Shown here one piece after another: positions 1 through 7,296 of a DNA stretch of 34,271 nt. A model generated the notes under the pieces. It did no database searches. It was not told where the DNA came from and saw only the letters and a program-made list of their open reading frames with translations. The stretch covers positions 1 to 34,271 of the forward strand of contig CADCJM010000025.1 in NCBI GenBank assembly GCA_902801755.1. Direction: 5' to 3'. This stretch comes from Oscillospiraceae bacterium. GTDB taxonomy: Bacteria > Bacillota > Clostridia > Saccharofermentanales > Saccharofermentanaceae. The position numbers were made by a program, and so were the translations under genes. Each line of letters starts with the position of its first letter. Within the stretch, counting starts at the first letter, position 1.

Positions 1-605
1 CCTTCCTCAAAATCAAGGCATCTTACGGTGCATGAGCCGACTTCGGCAAGTGTTCCGATAAGTTCCTTCCTGTGAGGAGTGGCCGTAACATACATGCCGA
101 AGGCTGAAGCCATCTGTGCCACGCGGCGGCCTATCTTGCCCAGGCCGATTATGTGAATGGTCTTTCCTGCGAGCTCGGTGAGGGGCGATTTGAAGTAACA
201 GAACTGAGGGCAGCTGCACCATTCGCCGTTCATGACCGAAGCTGTGTGAAGCCCCACGAGATTCGTGAGCTCCAGAAGAAGTGCCATGGTCATCTGTGCG
301 GTCGCGAAAGTCGCATATTCCGGAACGTTCGTGACCACGACGCCGTGCTCTCTTGCGGCTTCAAGGTCGACGACATTGTAGCCGGTTGCAAGGACACCGA
401 TATATTTGAGGTCAGGGAGCTTATCGAAGACTTCCCTGTCAAAGACAGTCTTGTTGGTGATCGCGCACTCCGCGCCCTGCATCCTTTCTATAAGCTGGTC
501 TTTGGACGTGATGTCGTAGGCTGTGACTTCCCCAAGCTTTTCCAATGCGCCCCATGTGATATCGCCCGGATTGGCTGCCGAGCCATCAAGAATGACTATC
601 TTCAT
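1..605 (-). CDS. D-2-hydroxyacid dehydrogenase, 3' end beyond window
   Basis: Reads from an ATG at 605-603, with a GGAGG Shine-Dalgarno just upstream (CCTCC at 614-618 on the plus strand), and is still open at base 1; about 201 codons are visible of a family usually 310-330 residues long. The N-terminal part carries the catalytic-domain pattern TNKTVFD and LATGYNVVD (residues 50-80). The Rossmann signature GLGKIGRR lies at residues 154-161, preceded by the typical LAGKTIHIIG strand. NAD(P)-dependent enzymes of this family reduce 2-keto acids such as hydroxypyruvate or glyoxylate to D-2-hydroxy acids in the cytoplasm. The catalytic Arg/Glu/His residues fall in the missing part, so substrate cannot be judged; a glycerate-dehydrogenase-like role is a guess. 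It is divergent from the CbiG-like gene. Family assignment is firm, the exact substrate is not. Confidence 0.9.
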   Translation of the reverse strand, partial: MKIVILDGSAANPGDITWGALEKLGEVTAYDITSKDQLIERMQGAECAITNKTVFDREVFDKLPDLKYIGVLATGYNVVDLEAAREHGVVVTNVPEYATFATAQMTMALLLELTNLVGLHTASVMNGEWCSCPQFCYFKSPLTELAGKTIHIIGLGKIGRRVAQMASAFGMYVTATPHRKELIGTLAEVGSCTVRCLDFEE

Positions 606-634
606 AACAATTTCCTCCACGCTAATTTGCACTA

Positions 635-643
635 ATTGTAGCA
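635..643 (-). promoter_or_regulatory. extended -10 promoter for the D-2-hydroxyacid dehydrogenase
   Basis: On the minus strand the sequence TGC-TACAAT (643 to 635) is an extended -10 element. It lies about 30 bases ahead of the ATG at 605, leaving room for the GGAGG. No good -35 is visible at the expected spacing, which extended -10 promoters can tolerate. This is an inference from consensus only. Confidence 0.45.
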
Positions 644-705
644 GTAAAATCCTGCCCAAGAGTGGTAATGTTATATCAGAAACGCGAAAAGGATGACTTA
701 ACCTT

Positions 706-1776
706 ATGTATGTAATCTGTTACGGCAAATCACCGAAGGCGCTGGAGACGGGAAAGAAGCTCATTGACGATATCGGAGGCAGATATGTCACCGGTACCGA
801 GCTCATGACGGGCAGCTTTGTCGTTGCCGGCGGAGAGACTTCATGCGCTATCGTAATGGTGCTTCCTCTTGAGGTTGCCATTAAGGCGGTGGAGGAGACG
901 AGCACAGCCAAGACACGTGATCTTCCGGTGATCGCAGTATCTCCCGAGGGCAGGTATGCAGCGGTAATAAGACGCGGCAACAAGCCTTACGACAGGGGTT
1001 GTGATGATGTCTATAAAGCGATAGTTAAGTCTTTGGGATCGTTCTGCTTTTCGAGCTTTGAAGGCAAGGCTGGTATCACGGGCGATCTGACAAATCTAGT
1101 AACGCGTTACGGCATGGCGGTTAATGACGAAGAAGTTTTCGCGAAGGTGAATGCCAGGATCAGGGCAGGCGAGAAGGTCAATGTTTATACGGATCTTCCG
1201 ATCGTTTTTGCAGATCCGGTCATTGACCCGATGGCATATTCGCTCCATACATATCCCTACGATATGAGGGAGGATTTCATCAAGCAGTACAAGGCTGCAA
1301 GGGATGGGAAAACAGAGCCCGGAGTCTTTATCACATGCACATATCTCGGAGACGGGGATGACGGGAACAACCTGATCCTTGCGCCTAAGATATTAAGCCT
1401 CGGAATCGAGATCAAGACAAAGACGGATCCCGGTTACTGCCGTCCGGCCATCAGGAAATCCCTTATCAACCACCTGTTAAATCCCATGGCGGTCGCAAAG
1501 GTCTCCTGCGCATATTCTGCAAGGGAGAGCGAGATCGTAAAGGGTATAGCGGAAGAATTGGGTTCGGAGGTCGAATCCTTTGATTCGGAGAAGATATCCA
1601 GGACCAAGGTGCCTATGGAAATGACATTCTCGCCGGAAAAGAAGAACGATTCGGCGACGGCATTAGCGCTCCTTGCAAGCCAGACGGGCACGATCCTCAT
1701 CAGGAGATCTTCATCAGCACAGGGTCTTGTCTTCTCCGTGGCAGTAAGCAGGAACAGCATTATCTTACCTGAATAA
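706..1776 (+). CDS. orphan CbiG-like protein (cobalamin biosynthesis CbiG family, divergent)
   Basis: 356 residues, the usual length of clostridial CbiG (cobalt-precorrin-5A hydrolase, which opens the delta-lactone in anaerobic B12 synthesis). The domain order matches: an N-terminal part in which residues 37-90 (AGGETSCAIVMVLPLEVAIKA, then LPVIAVSPEGRY) occupy the place of the CbiG GAAGIAVRAIAP and VVVVDE-G-F stretches; a middle part; and a CbiG/CobE-type C-terminal domain from about residue 223 (LILAPKILSLGIEI, then AVAKVSCAYSARES, IAEELG). The LLSGHxGGAN stretch typical of CbiG is replaced by VIRRGNKPYDRG (88-98), so the ancestral activity may be lost or altered. No other cobalamin gene is nearby; neighbours are a divergent dehydrogenase and a lipoprotein. 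The ATG at 706 follows AAAAGGA at 687-693. Homology is judged by eye; function here is unknown. Confidence 0.6.
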   Translation: MYVICYGKSPKALETGKKLIDDIGGRYVTGTELMTGSFVVAGGETSCAIVMVLPLEVAIKAVEETSTAKTRDLPVIAVSPEGRYAAVIRRGNKPYDRGCDDVYKAIVKSLGSFCFSSFEGKAGITGDLTNLVTRYGMAVNDEEVFAKVNARIRAGEKVNVYTDLPIVFADPVIDPMAYSLHTYPYDMREDFIKQYKAARDGKTEPGVFITCTYLGDGDDGNNLILAPKILSLGIEIKTKTDPGYCRPAIRKSLINHLLNPMAVAKVSCAYSARESEIVKGIAEELGSEVESFDSEKISRTKVPMEMTFSPEKKNDSATALALLASQTGTILIRRSSSAQGLVFSVAVSRNSIILPE

Positions 1777-1789
1777 GAGTAAAGTGGTT

Positions 1790-1849
1790 TATAATGAAAG
1801 ATGACGGCTGATAACCGTCCGGGACAGCAATAAACAGTTTGATTATAAA
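1790..1849 (+). promoter_or_regulatory. candidate promoter region with small dyad before the 1882 lipoprotein gene
   Basis: The 105-base gap after the CbiG-like gene holds two AT-rich -10 candidates: TATAAT at 1790-1795 (no convincing -35) and TATAAA at 1844-1849 with GGGACA 17 bases upstream (1821-1826). Between them is a short dyad, GACGG at 1803-1807 and CCGTC at 1815-1819. Either box could drive the lipoprotein gene; which one is used cannot be decided by reading. Confidence 0.3.
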
Positions 1850-1881
1850 GATAACGAATAAGGTTTGGAGGTAAGAAAAAG

Positions 1882-2931
1882 ATGAAAAAACTTGAAGGCA
1901 ACAAGCTTGTGGCTTTGATCATCTCGGCAGGCATGACAACGACATTTCTTGCCGCATGTTCGATCAATACCGATAAACTGGGGCAGGGAATAAGCGATCT
2001 TGGAAATGCTTTCTATACTGAGACAGAGACGGAGCAGACTACTGTCGAGCCGACGGCTGAAGCTACAACCGCAACTACTGTTACAGAGGAGACGGAGGCA
2101 ACAGAGGCTACCACACCCGTTCCCACAGCTACCCCTTCTCCTACGCCGCTCCCGCAGCGTGTTGATTATTCCGGCTATACGGATATAAACCTTAACGATA
2201 CTTTCACGGTATCTTCCGAGGCTTTCGCTGAGAGCTCTTATGTAGACGGTTCAGATATCCTTCTGGCAAAGTTCGAAGGAAACAGATTTGTCGTAACAAA
2301 GGCTGCAAATGAGACTGTTATGAACTCGATCAATCTCATCGTTGACGGTTTCTACAAGGAGGCAGCAGGAGCATACAGCAGAGCTTATGCAAAGGCAAAG
2401 GCAGAGTACGATCTTAAGGGTGCGATCGAGAATCCTTATAATGTCATCTGCGATTTCCAGTACACGGTAAACGGCAGAGCATTGTCCGTACTCATGGTCT
2501 ATGAGGTAACAGGCGCAGAGAAGAATACGGTTATCGACTTTGCAAGCTTTGACATGATCTCCGGCCAGTACATCACATTCAATTCACTCTGCAAGGATCC
2601 CGCAGGTCTCGAAAATGCTCTTAGAGCAGGACTTGCAAATTCTCTTAAGATCCAGCCCAAGCCCTCCGTGGAAGCAACTGCTCCCGCTGAAGGCCAGACT
2701 TCTGAGACTACAGCAGCTCCGGCAGAGACAACAGCAGCTGCAAATACGGTTGAAGCCAAGGACTTTGAAGCGGTATATCTTGCACCGGGTCCTGCTACAG
2801 CAGAGCCTGCAAACAATAATTTCGCAACTCTTTACGGTGTGGTCGACGGCAAGGTCTACAGCGCAGTCATCGACATGAATGCTTATAAGGACTTCCTTAA
2901 CCGTTACGGCCAGTCGATCTTTTTCACCTGA
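1882..2931 (+). CDS. secreted lipoprotein with Thr/Glu-rich linkers, DUF3298/RsiV-like core
   Basis: 349 residues. The N-terminus is a lipoprotein signal peptide: basic start, hydrophobic stretch, lipobox LAAC with the lipidated Cys at 26. Residues about 45-90 are a Thr/Glu/Ala/Pro-rich linker ending in PTPSPTPLPQ, as expected for a stalk crossing the cell wall. The folded part (about 95-260) has the feel of the DUF4163/DUF3298 region found in RsiV and PdaC: YNVICDFQYTVNGRALSVLMVYEV followed by FDMISGQYITFNSLCKDP. A second low-complexity insert (about 265-297, SETTAAPAETTAAA) interrupts it before the final VVDGKVYSAVIDM stretch. A GGAGG lies before the ATG at 1882. Role unknown; cell-surface sensing or wall binding is possible. 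The DUF resemblance is by eye and tentative. Confidence 0.75.
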   Translation: MKKLEGNKLVALIISAGMTTTFLAACSINTDKLGQGISDLGNAFYTETETEQTTVEPTAEATTATTVTEETEATEATTPVPTATPSPTPLPQRVDYSGYTDINLNDTFTVSSEAFAESSYVDGSDILLAKFEGNRFVVTKAANETVMNSINLIVDGFYKEAAGAYSRAYAKAKAEYDLKGAIENPYNVICDFQYTVNGRALSVLMVYEVTGAEKNTVIDFASFDMISGQYITFNSLCKDPAGLENALRAGLANSLKIQPKPSVEATAPAEGQTSETTAAPAETTAAANTVEAKDFEAVYLAPGPATAEPANNNFATLYGVVDGKVYSAVIDMNAYKDFLNRYGQSIFFT

Positions 2932-2986
2932 CAGTTACGTAAAAGACCATCGGATTGCATAAAAATCACATATAAACATTGAACAC

Positions 2987-3017
2987 TTGCATAGAACTGG
3001 ATTGCAGTTCTATGCAA
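2987..3017 (+). repeat. 31-bp palindrome, 13-bp perfect arms, probable operator
   Basis: TTGCATAGAACTG (2987-2999) and its exact reverse complement CAGTTCTATGCAA (3005-3017) are separated by GATTG. The partial copy TTGCAT also occurs at 2955-2960, and GGATTGCA occurs at both 2952-2959 and 2999-3006. The palindrome overlaps the -35 box of the best promoter candidate for the solute-binding lipoprotein gene. No T-tract follows on either strand, which argues against a rho-independent terminator. A dimeric repressor operator is the favoured reading; an RNA hairpin is the alternative. Confidence 0.6.
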
Positions 3018-3030
3018 TGTGTTATAAAAT
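3002..3030 (+). promoter_or_regulatory. candidate sigma-A promoter of the solute-binding protein gene
   Basis: TTGCAG at 3002-3007 and TAAAAT at 3025-3030 are spaced by 17 bases, and the start codon follows about 44 bases later. The -35 lies inside the 31-bp palindrome, so a protein bound there would block RNA polymerase. Consensus match only. Confidence 0.45.
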
Positions 3031-3073
3031 GCCTTTTGAAAATTATCAAAAAAATATTAGCGAGGATAATAGG

Positions 3074-4483
3074 ATGAAGAAAAACAAGCTGATTGCTTTG
3101 TTGCTGTCTCCGGTCTTGGTTTTGAGCATTGCTTCCTGTGATATGCCTCTTGTAGATCCCACCGCCACTTCGGAATCTGCAGCGGTTTCTTCAACGGATA
3201 CCAAGCCCACAGCATCAGAGACAACTGAGGTCCCTCCGGATCTCGAGGGCTACAAGGAACTTACCGTAGCCGAAGTCACAGACCAGGATGACGGCAAGAT
3301 CACGATCTATGCTCACAATTCAGAGTTTATCGGACTTGCCGAGAAGTACGCAGGCATCAAGTCTGAGGATTACGATCTGGTCGAATTATCGAACAACAGC
3401 AAAGCTTATCAGGAAAAGCTTGATGCTGTACTTTCAGACGGAAACAACGCACCTGACATTTTCACATGCGATGCCGCTTATGCCAGAAAGTATCTGGCTT
3501 CCGACAACACGATCGCAGTAAATGATCTCGGAATCGATTATGCAGAGTGCAAGAACATGTTTGGCTATACGCTCAGGTTCGCAAGTGACGGGGACAACGT
3601 CATCAAGGGCCTTTCCTGGAAGGCTGCACCCTGCGGTGTATTCTATGAGAGATCCGTGGCAGAGCAGTATCTGGGAACATCTGATCCCAATGAGCTCGCC
3701 AAGTCTTTTGCCACATGGGACGCCGTGCTTGAGTCTGCCAGAAAAGTAAATACCGCATCAAACGGCAAGGTTAAGCTCATCGGCGGCTTCACCGAGGTGT
3801 TCGACCCTTATGTCGATACCAGAGGCAGCAAGTGGATCATGGACGGAACTGTTAAATACGATACAAGCCTCGAAAACTTTTTCGACTACGCAAAGACTCT
3901 CTACCAGGAGAATCTCACGTTCAAGGCTGAGCAGTGGTCCAAGCAGTGGACATCCAAGATGTCCGACAGGACTGTAGTCTCCTACTGGGGCTCTTTGCAG
4001 TTTGCAAAGTACCAGCTTGCTTTAAATCCCGGCGAAGGCACAACAGTCAATCCGACATCAGGTGACTGGGGTCTTACGACTGCTCCCGTTAACTACTTTA
4101 ACGGCGGCACATGGGTAATGGCTTCAAAGTACTGTGACAAGAAGGCAACTTCCGCAGACATCATGAGAGCTGTATGCATCAATGAGGATAACCTCAAGGA
4201 TATGCTCAATAACGGCGAGTTCGTAAACAACGTCAAGCTCATCACACAGGCTGCTGCAGACGATAAGTTCGCACTTGAGTGGCTTGGCGGCCAGAACCCG
4301 TATCCTGTTCTTTTAAGCAGTGCCATGAATGCCGATGCTTCCTATATGGAGCCCGGTGATGACGACATCAAACAGATCTTCAAGGCTGTTGCCGGCACCT
4401 ACGCTTCGGGATCTTTCAAGGATCTGAAGGAGGCCAAGGCAGCAATGGATAAGCAGCTCAAGGAAAAGGGTCTGATCAAGTAG
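3074..4483 (+). CDS. sugar-type ABC transporter solute-binding lipoprotein
   Basis: 469 residues from the ATG at 3074, chosen over upstream in-frame ATGs because GAGG (3063-3066) sits at the right distance and the product then begins with a proper lipoprotein signal peptide (MKKNKLIALLL, lipobox IASC, Cys22). A Ser/Thr/Glu/Pro linker follows, then an extracellular solute-binding family 1 fold: ITIYAHNSEF strand, YQEKLDAVLSDGNNAPDIFTCDAAYARKYL hinge region, GLSWKAAPCGVFYERSVAEQYLG, and a Trp/Tyr-rich cleft segment (EQWSKQWTSKMSDRTVVSYWG) typical of oligosaccharide binders. The bound ligand is unknown; the cello-oligosaccharide phosphorylases just downstream suggest cellodextrins. It is flanked by its own promoter and terminator and has no permease or ATPase partner in the window, so the partners must be encoded elsewhere. 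Family firm, ligand inferred. Confidence 0.87.
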   Translation: MKKNKLIALLLSPVLVLSIASCDMPLVDPTATSESAAVSSTDTKPTASETTEVPPDLEGYKELTVAEVTDQDDGKITIYAHNSEFIGLAEKYAGIKSEDYDLVELSNNSKAYQEKLDAVLSDGNNAPDIFTCDAAYARKYLASDNTIAVNDLGIDYAECKNMFGYTLRFASDGDNVIKGLSWKAAPCGVFYERSVAEQYLGTSDPNELAKSFATWDAVLESARKVNTASNGKVKLIGGFTEVFDPYVDTRGSKWIMDGTVKYDTSLENFFDYAKTLYQENLTFKAEQWSKQWTSKMSDRTVVSYWGSLQFAKYQLALNPGEGTTVNPTSGDWGLTTAPVNYFNGGTWVMASKYCDKKATSADIMRAVCINEDNLKDMLNNGEFVNNVKLITQAAADDKFALEWLGGQNPYPVLLSSAMNADASYMEPGDDDIKQIFKAVAGTYASGSFKDLKEAKAAMDKQLKEKGLIK

Positions 4484-4514
4484 TTTCCACATACCTAAAA
4501 GATAGGTTTTACAG

Positions 4515-4546
4515 GCTGTCCCGGAGTTTTCCGGGGCAGCTTTTTT
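4515..4546 (+). terminator. rho-independent terminator after the solute-binding protein gene
   Basis: The arm 4515-4525 (GCTGTCCCGGA) pairs with 4530-4540 (TCCGGGGCAGC), 11 base pairs with one G-T, around the loop GTTT, followed directly by six T (4541-4546). It separates the lipoprotein gene from the phosphorylase genes. Confidence 0.92.
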
Positions 4547-4620
4547 GTCTGCTCCTGAAATTGGCGGACAAAGAACCACAAAAATGTGACATAAGACATA
4601 GAATGTTTATATTTGCTTTG

Positions 4621-4649
4621 TTTAAAACGCTTTTTGGATAGTGTAAAAT
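4621..4649 (+). promoter_or_regulatory. candidate promoter of the cbp-cdp genes
   Basis: TAAAAT at 4644-4649 with TTTAAA at 4621-4626 at 17-base spacing is the best sigma-A arrangement between the terminator and the cellobiose phosphorylase start at 4689. The -35 is weak, fitting a regulated promoter. The inverted pair ATAAGAC (4591-4597) and GTCTTAT (4656-4662) flanks the region. Confidence 0.4.
4622..4635 (+). promoter_or_regulatory. cre-like / LacI-family operator-like motif
   Basis: The 14-mer TTAAAACGCTTTTT has the central CG and flanking A/T arms of the catabolite-responsive element consensus TGWAANCGNTNNCW. It differs at the second base (T for G) and the thirteenth (T for C). It overlaps the -35 of the cbp promoter, where CcpA or another LacI-family repressor would act. 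With two mismatches the call is tentative; the AT-rich arms could also arise by chance. Confidence 0.35.
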
Positions 4650-4688
4650 GGTTAAGTCTTATTAATAAATATGCGGAGGCTATTTAAC

Positions 4689-7178
4689 ATGAAATTCGGG
4701 CATTTCGATGACTTAAGAAAAGAATACGTCATTAACACTCCAAGAACACCTTATCCCTGGATCAACTATCTTGGTAATCAGGGATTTTTCTCGCTGATCT
4801 CCAACACTGCAGGCGGCTACAGCTTCTACAAGGATGCGAGACTCAGAAGAATCACACGTTACCGCTACAACAACGTACCTTTGGACATGGGCGGCCGTTA
4901 TTTCTACATCAATGACAACGGTACCGTCTGGAATCCCGGCTGGTCTCCGGTAAAGACTGAACTCGATGAATATGAGTGCCGCCATGGTATGGGCTACACG
5001 ATCATCAAGGGTAAGAAGAACGGCCTTAAGGCTGAAGTTACTTTCTTCGTTCCCCAGAACTACGATGGCGAAGTCCAGCAGGTAGTACTTACAAACGAAG
5101 GCACAGAAGCTAAGAGCTTCTCCATTTTCTCAGTAGCTGAGTGGTGCCTCTGGGACGCACAGGATGACTGCACAAACTTCCAGAGAAACTTCTCCACAGG
5201 ACGCGTTGAGATCGAAGGATCCACTATCTATCACGTAACAGAGTACAGAGACAGACGTAATCACTACGCTTTCTACACAGTAAATGACGAGATCGACGGT
5301 TATGATACAGACCGTGATGCATTCCTCGGAAGCATCTATAACGGCTGGGACAACCCGGAGACAGTTAAGGCAGACAAGCCTTCCAATTCTTTCGCTGACG
5401 GCTGGTCACCTGTAGCTTCCCACTACAAGAAGGTTACTCTTGCACCCGGCGAATCCAAGACATTGATCTACATCCTTGGCTATGCTGAGAATCCTCAGGA
5501 CAAGAAATTTGCAAGCGAGAAACCGGCTAACCTCCTTACAAGAGAGACATGGGTCCTCAACAAGGAGAAGGCTTATGCCATGATCGACAAGTACAACACA
5601 CCTGAGAAGGTTGCTGCAGGTCTTGAAGAACTCAAGACAACATGGGACAAGCTCCTCTCGATCTTCAAGGTTGACACACCTGATGACAAGGTCAACCGTA
5701 TGGTAAACATCTGGAACCAGTATCAGTGCATGGTTACATTCAACCTCTCACGTTCTGCTTCCTACTTCGAATCCGGAATCGGCAGAGGCATGGGCTTCAG
5801 AGATTCCAACCAGGATATCCTCGGATTTGTTCACCAGATCCCTGAGCGTGCAAGAGAAAGACTCATCGACATCGCTTCCACACAGCTCTCTGACGGCGGA
5901 TGCTATCACCAGTACCAGCCTCTTACAAAGAAGGGTAATGCAGATATCGGCGGCGACTTCTCCGATGACCCGCTCTGGATGATCCTTTCTGTAGCTGCTT
6001 ATATCAAGGAGACAGGCGACTGGGGCATTCTTGATGCAAACGTTCCTTTCGATGACGATCCGGACGGAAAGCACACAATGCTCGAGCACCTCGATGTTTC
6101 CTTCTATCACATCGTTAACAACTTAGGACCTCACGGACTTCCTCTCGCAATGCGTGCTGACTGGAACGACTGTATCAACCTCTCATGCTTCTCTGACACA
6201 CCCGGTGAGTCTTTCCAGACATACACCAACCCCAAGTTCAAGGCAGAGGGCGGTTACTCAAAGGTTGCTGAGTCTGCATTCGTTGCTGCACTCTTCACAT
6301 ACACAGGTCCTGCTTATGTCGGTATCTTGGAGCACCTCGGCAAGGCTGATGAGGCTGCCAAGGCTCAGGCTGAGATCGACAAGATGAAGAAGAATACTAT
6401 GGAATCCGCTTTCGACGGCGACTGGTTCATCAGAGCTTATGACGCAAACGGCGAAAAGATGGGCTCCAAGGAATGCGAAGAAGGTAAGATCTTCATCGAA
6501 CCCCAGGGCTTCGCTGTTATGTCTGAGATCGGTAAGGATGTCGGCGCTGACATCAAGACTCTGAACTCCATCGACAAGTATCTCAACTGCGAGTTCGGTC
6601 TCGTTCTCAACAACCCTGCATACACAAAGTACTACATCCAGTACGGTGAGATCTCCACATATCCGGGCGGATACAAGGAGAACGCCGGTATCTTCACACA
6701 CAACAATGCATGGATCATCTGCGCAGAGGCTTATGCCGGCAGAGGAGACAAGGCTTTCGAGTACTATTCAAAGATCGCTCCTGCATTCACTGAAGAGACA
6801 TCTGATATCCATAAGACAGAACCTTATGTTTACGGCCAGATGATCGGCGGTAAGGATGCCAAGAACTTCGGTCAGGGCAAGAACTCCTGGCTCACAGGTA
6901 CAGCAGCATGGAACATGGTTGCCATCTCCCAGTACATCCTCGGCGTTAAGCCTGAGTTCGACGGCTTGAGAGTAGATCCTTCCATCCCTGCAGCATGGGA
7001 CGGATTCACAGCTACACGTCAGTTCAGAGGCGACACATACGAGATCACGATCAAGAATCCTGATCACGTAAACAAGGGTGTCAAGACTCTTACTGTTGAC
7101 GGCGCTGCAGTTGACGGCTGCATCGTTCCTGTCGCAGGCGACGGCAAGACACATAAGGTCGAGGTAGTGCTTGGCTAA
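4689..7178 (+). CDS. cbp: cellobiose phosphorylase (GH94)
   Basis: 829 residues from the ATG at 4689; an upstream in-frame ATG at 4671 is rejected because GGAGG (4675-4679) lies 9 bases before 4689 and the family starts MKFGxFDD. It reversibly splits cellobiose with phosphate to alpha-D-glucose 1-phosphate and glucose in the cytoplasm, saving one ATP over hydrolysis. By recall it aligns along its whole length with clostridial cellobiose phosphorylase: [13 protein letters not shown] (N-terminal beta-sandwich), [20 protein letters not shown], the ADWND motif holding the catalytic Asp at about residues 490-494, and the [21 protein letters not shown] and [12 protein letters not shown] segments of the (alpha/alpha)6 barrel and phosphate site. 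Length is normal. It is followed 118 bases later by cellodextrin phosphorylase. Assignment is firm. Confidence 0.96.
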   Translation: MKFGHFDDLRKEYVINTPRTPYPWINYLGNQGFFSLISNTAGGYSFYKDARLRRITRYRYNNVPLDMGGRYFYINDNGTVWNPGWSPVKTELDEYECRHGMGYTIIKGKKNGLKAEVTFFVPQNYDGEVQQVVLTNEGTEAKSFSIFSVAEWCLWDAQDDCTNFQRNFSTGRVEIEGSTIYHVTEYRDRRNHYAFYTVNDEIDGYDTDRDAFLGSIYNGWDNPETVKADKPSNSFADGWSPVASHYKKVTLAPGESKTLIYILGYAENPQDKKFASEKPANLLTRETWVLNKEKAYAMIDKYNTPEKVAAGLEELKTTWDKLLSIFKVDTPDDKVNRMVNIWNQYQCMVTFNLSRSASYFESGIGRGMGFRDSNQDILGFVHQIPERARERLIDIASTQLSDGGCYHQYQPLTKKGNADIGGDFSDDPLWMILSVAAYIKETGDWGILDANVPFDDDPDGKHTMLEHLDVSFYHIVNNLGPHGLPLAMRADWNDCINLSCFSDTPGESFQTYTNPKFKAEGGYSKVAESAFVAALFTYTGPAYVGILEHLGKADEAAKAQAEIDKMKKNTMESAFDGDWFIRAYDANGEKMGSKECEEGKIFIEPQGFAVMSEIGKDVGADIKTLNSIDKYLNCEFGLVLNNPAYTKYYIQYGEISTYPGGYKENAGIFTHNNAWIICAEAYAGRGDKAFEYYSKIAPAFTEETSDIHKTEPYVYGQMIGGKDAKNFGQGKNSWLTGTAAWNMVAISQYILGVKPEFDGLRVDPSIPAAWDGFTATRQFRGDTYEITIKNPDHVNKGVKTLTVDGAAVDGCIVPVAGDGKTHKVEVVLG

Positions 7179-7215
7179 TATCGATAATCAAGTCGGTAAT
7201 TTATTGTCAGTTTAA

Positions 7216-7253
7216 GCAAGACCCCGTGGTTTACCGACCGTGGGGTTCCTTGC
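7216..7253 (+). other. intercistronic hairpin between cbp and cdp
   Basis: GCAAG (7216-7220) plus ACCCCGTGG (7221-7229) pairs with CCGTGGGGT (7238-7246) and CTTGC (7249-7253), giving 14 pairs with two G-T pairs and a TC bulge. No T-tract follows, so it is not a standard terminator. It could protect the cbp 3' end or temper translation of cdp; function is inferred only. Confidence 0.5.
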
Positions 7254-7296
7254 TGAAAATACAAGAAAAAATAATTCATTCTCATGGAGGATCAAC

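Noticed and set aside
153..635. 160-codon plus-strand reading frame
   Set aside because: It is antisense to the dehydrogenase, which has a clear family sequence and ribosome site on the minus strand.
2987..3017. Terminator of the 1882-2931 lipoprotein gene
   Set aside because: The stem is strong but no T-run follows on either strand; it sits on a promoter instead.
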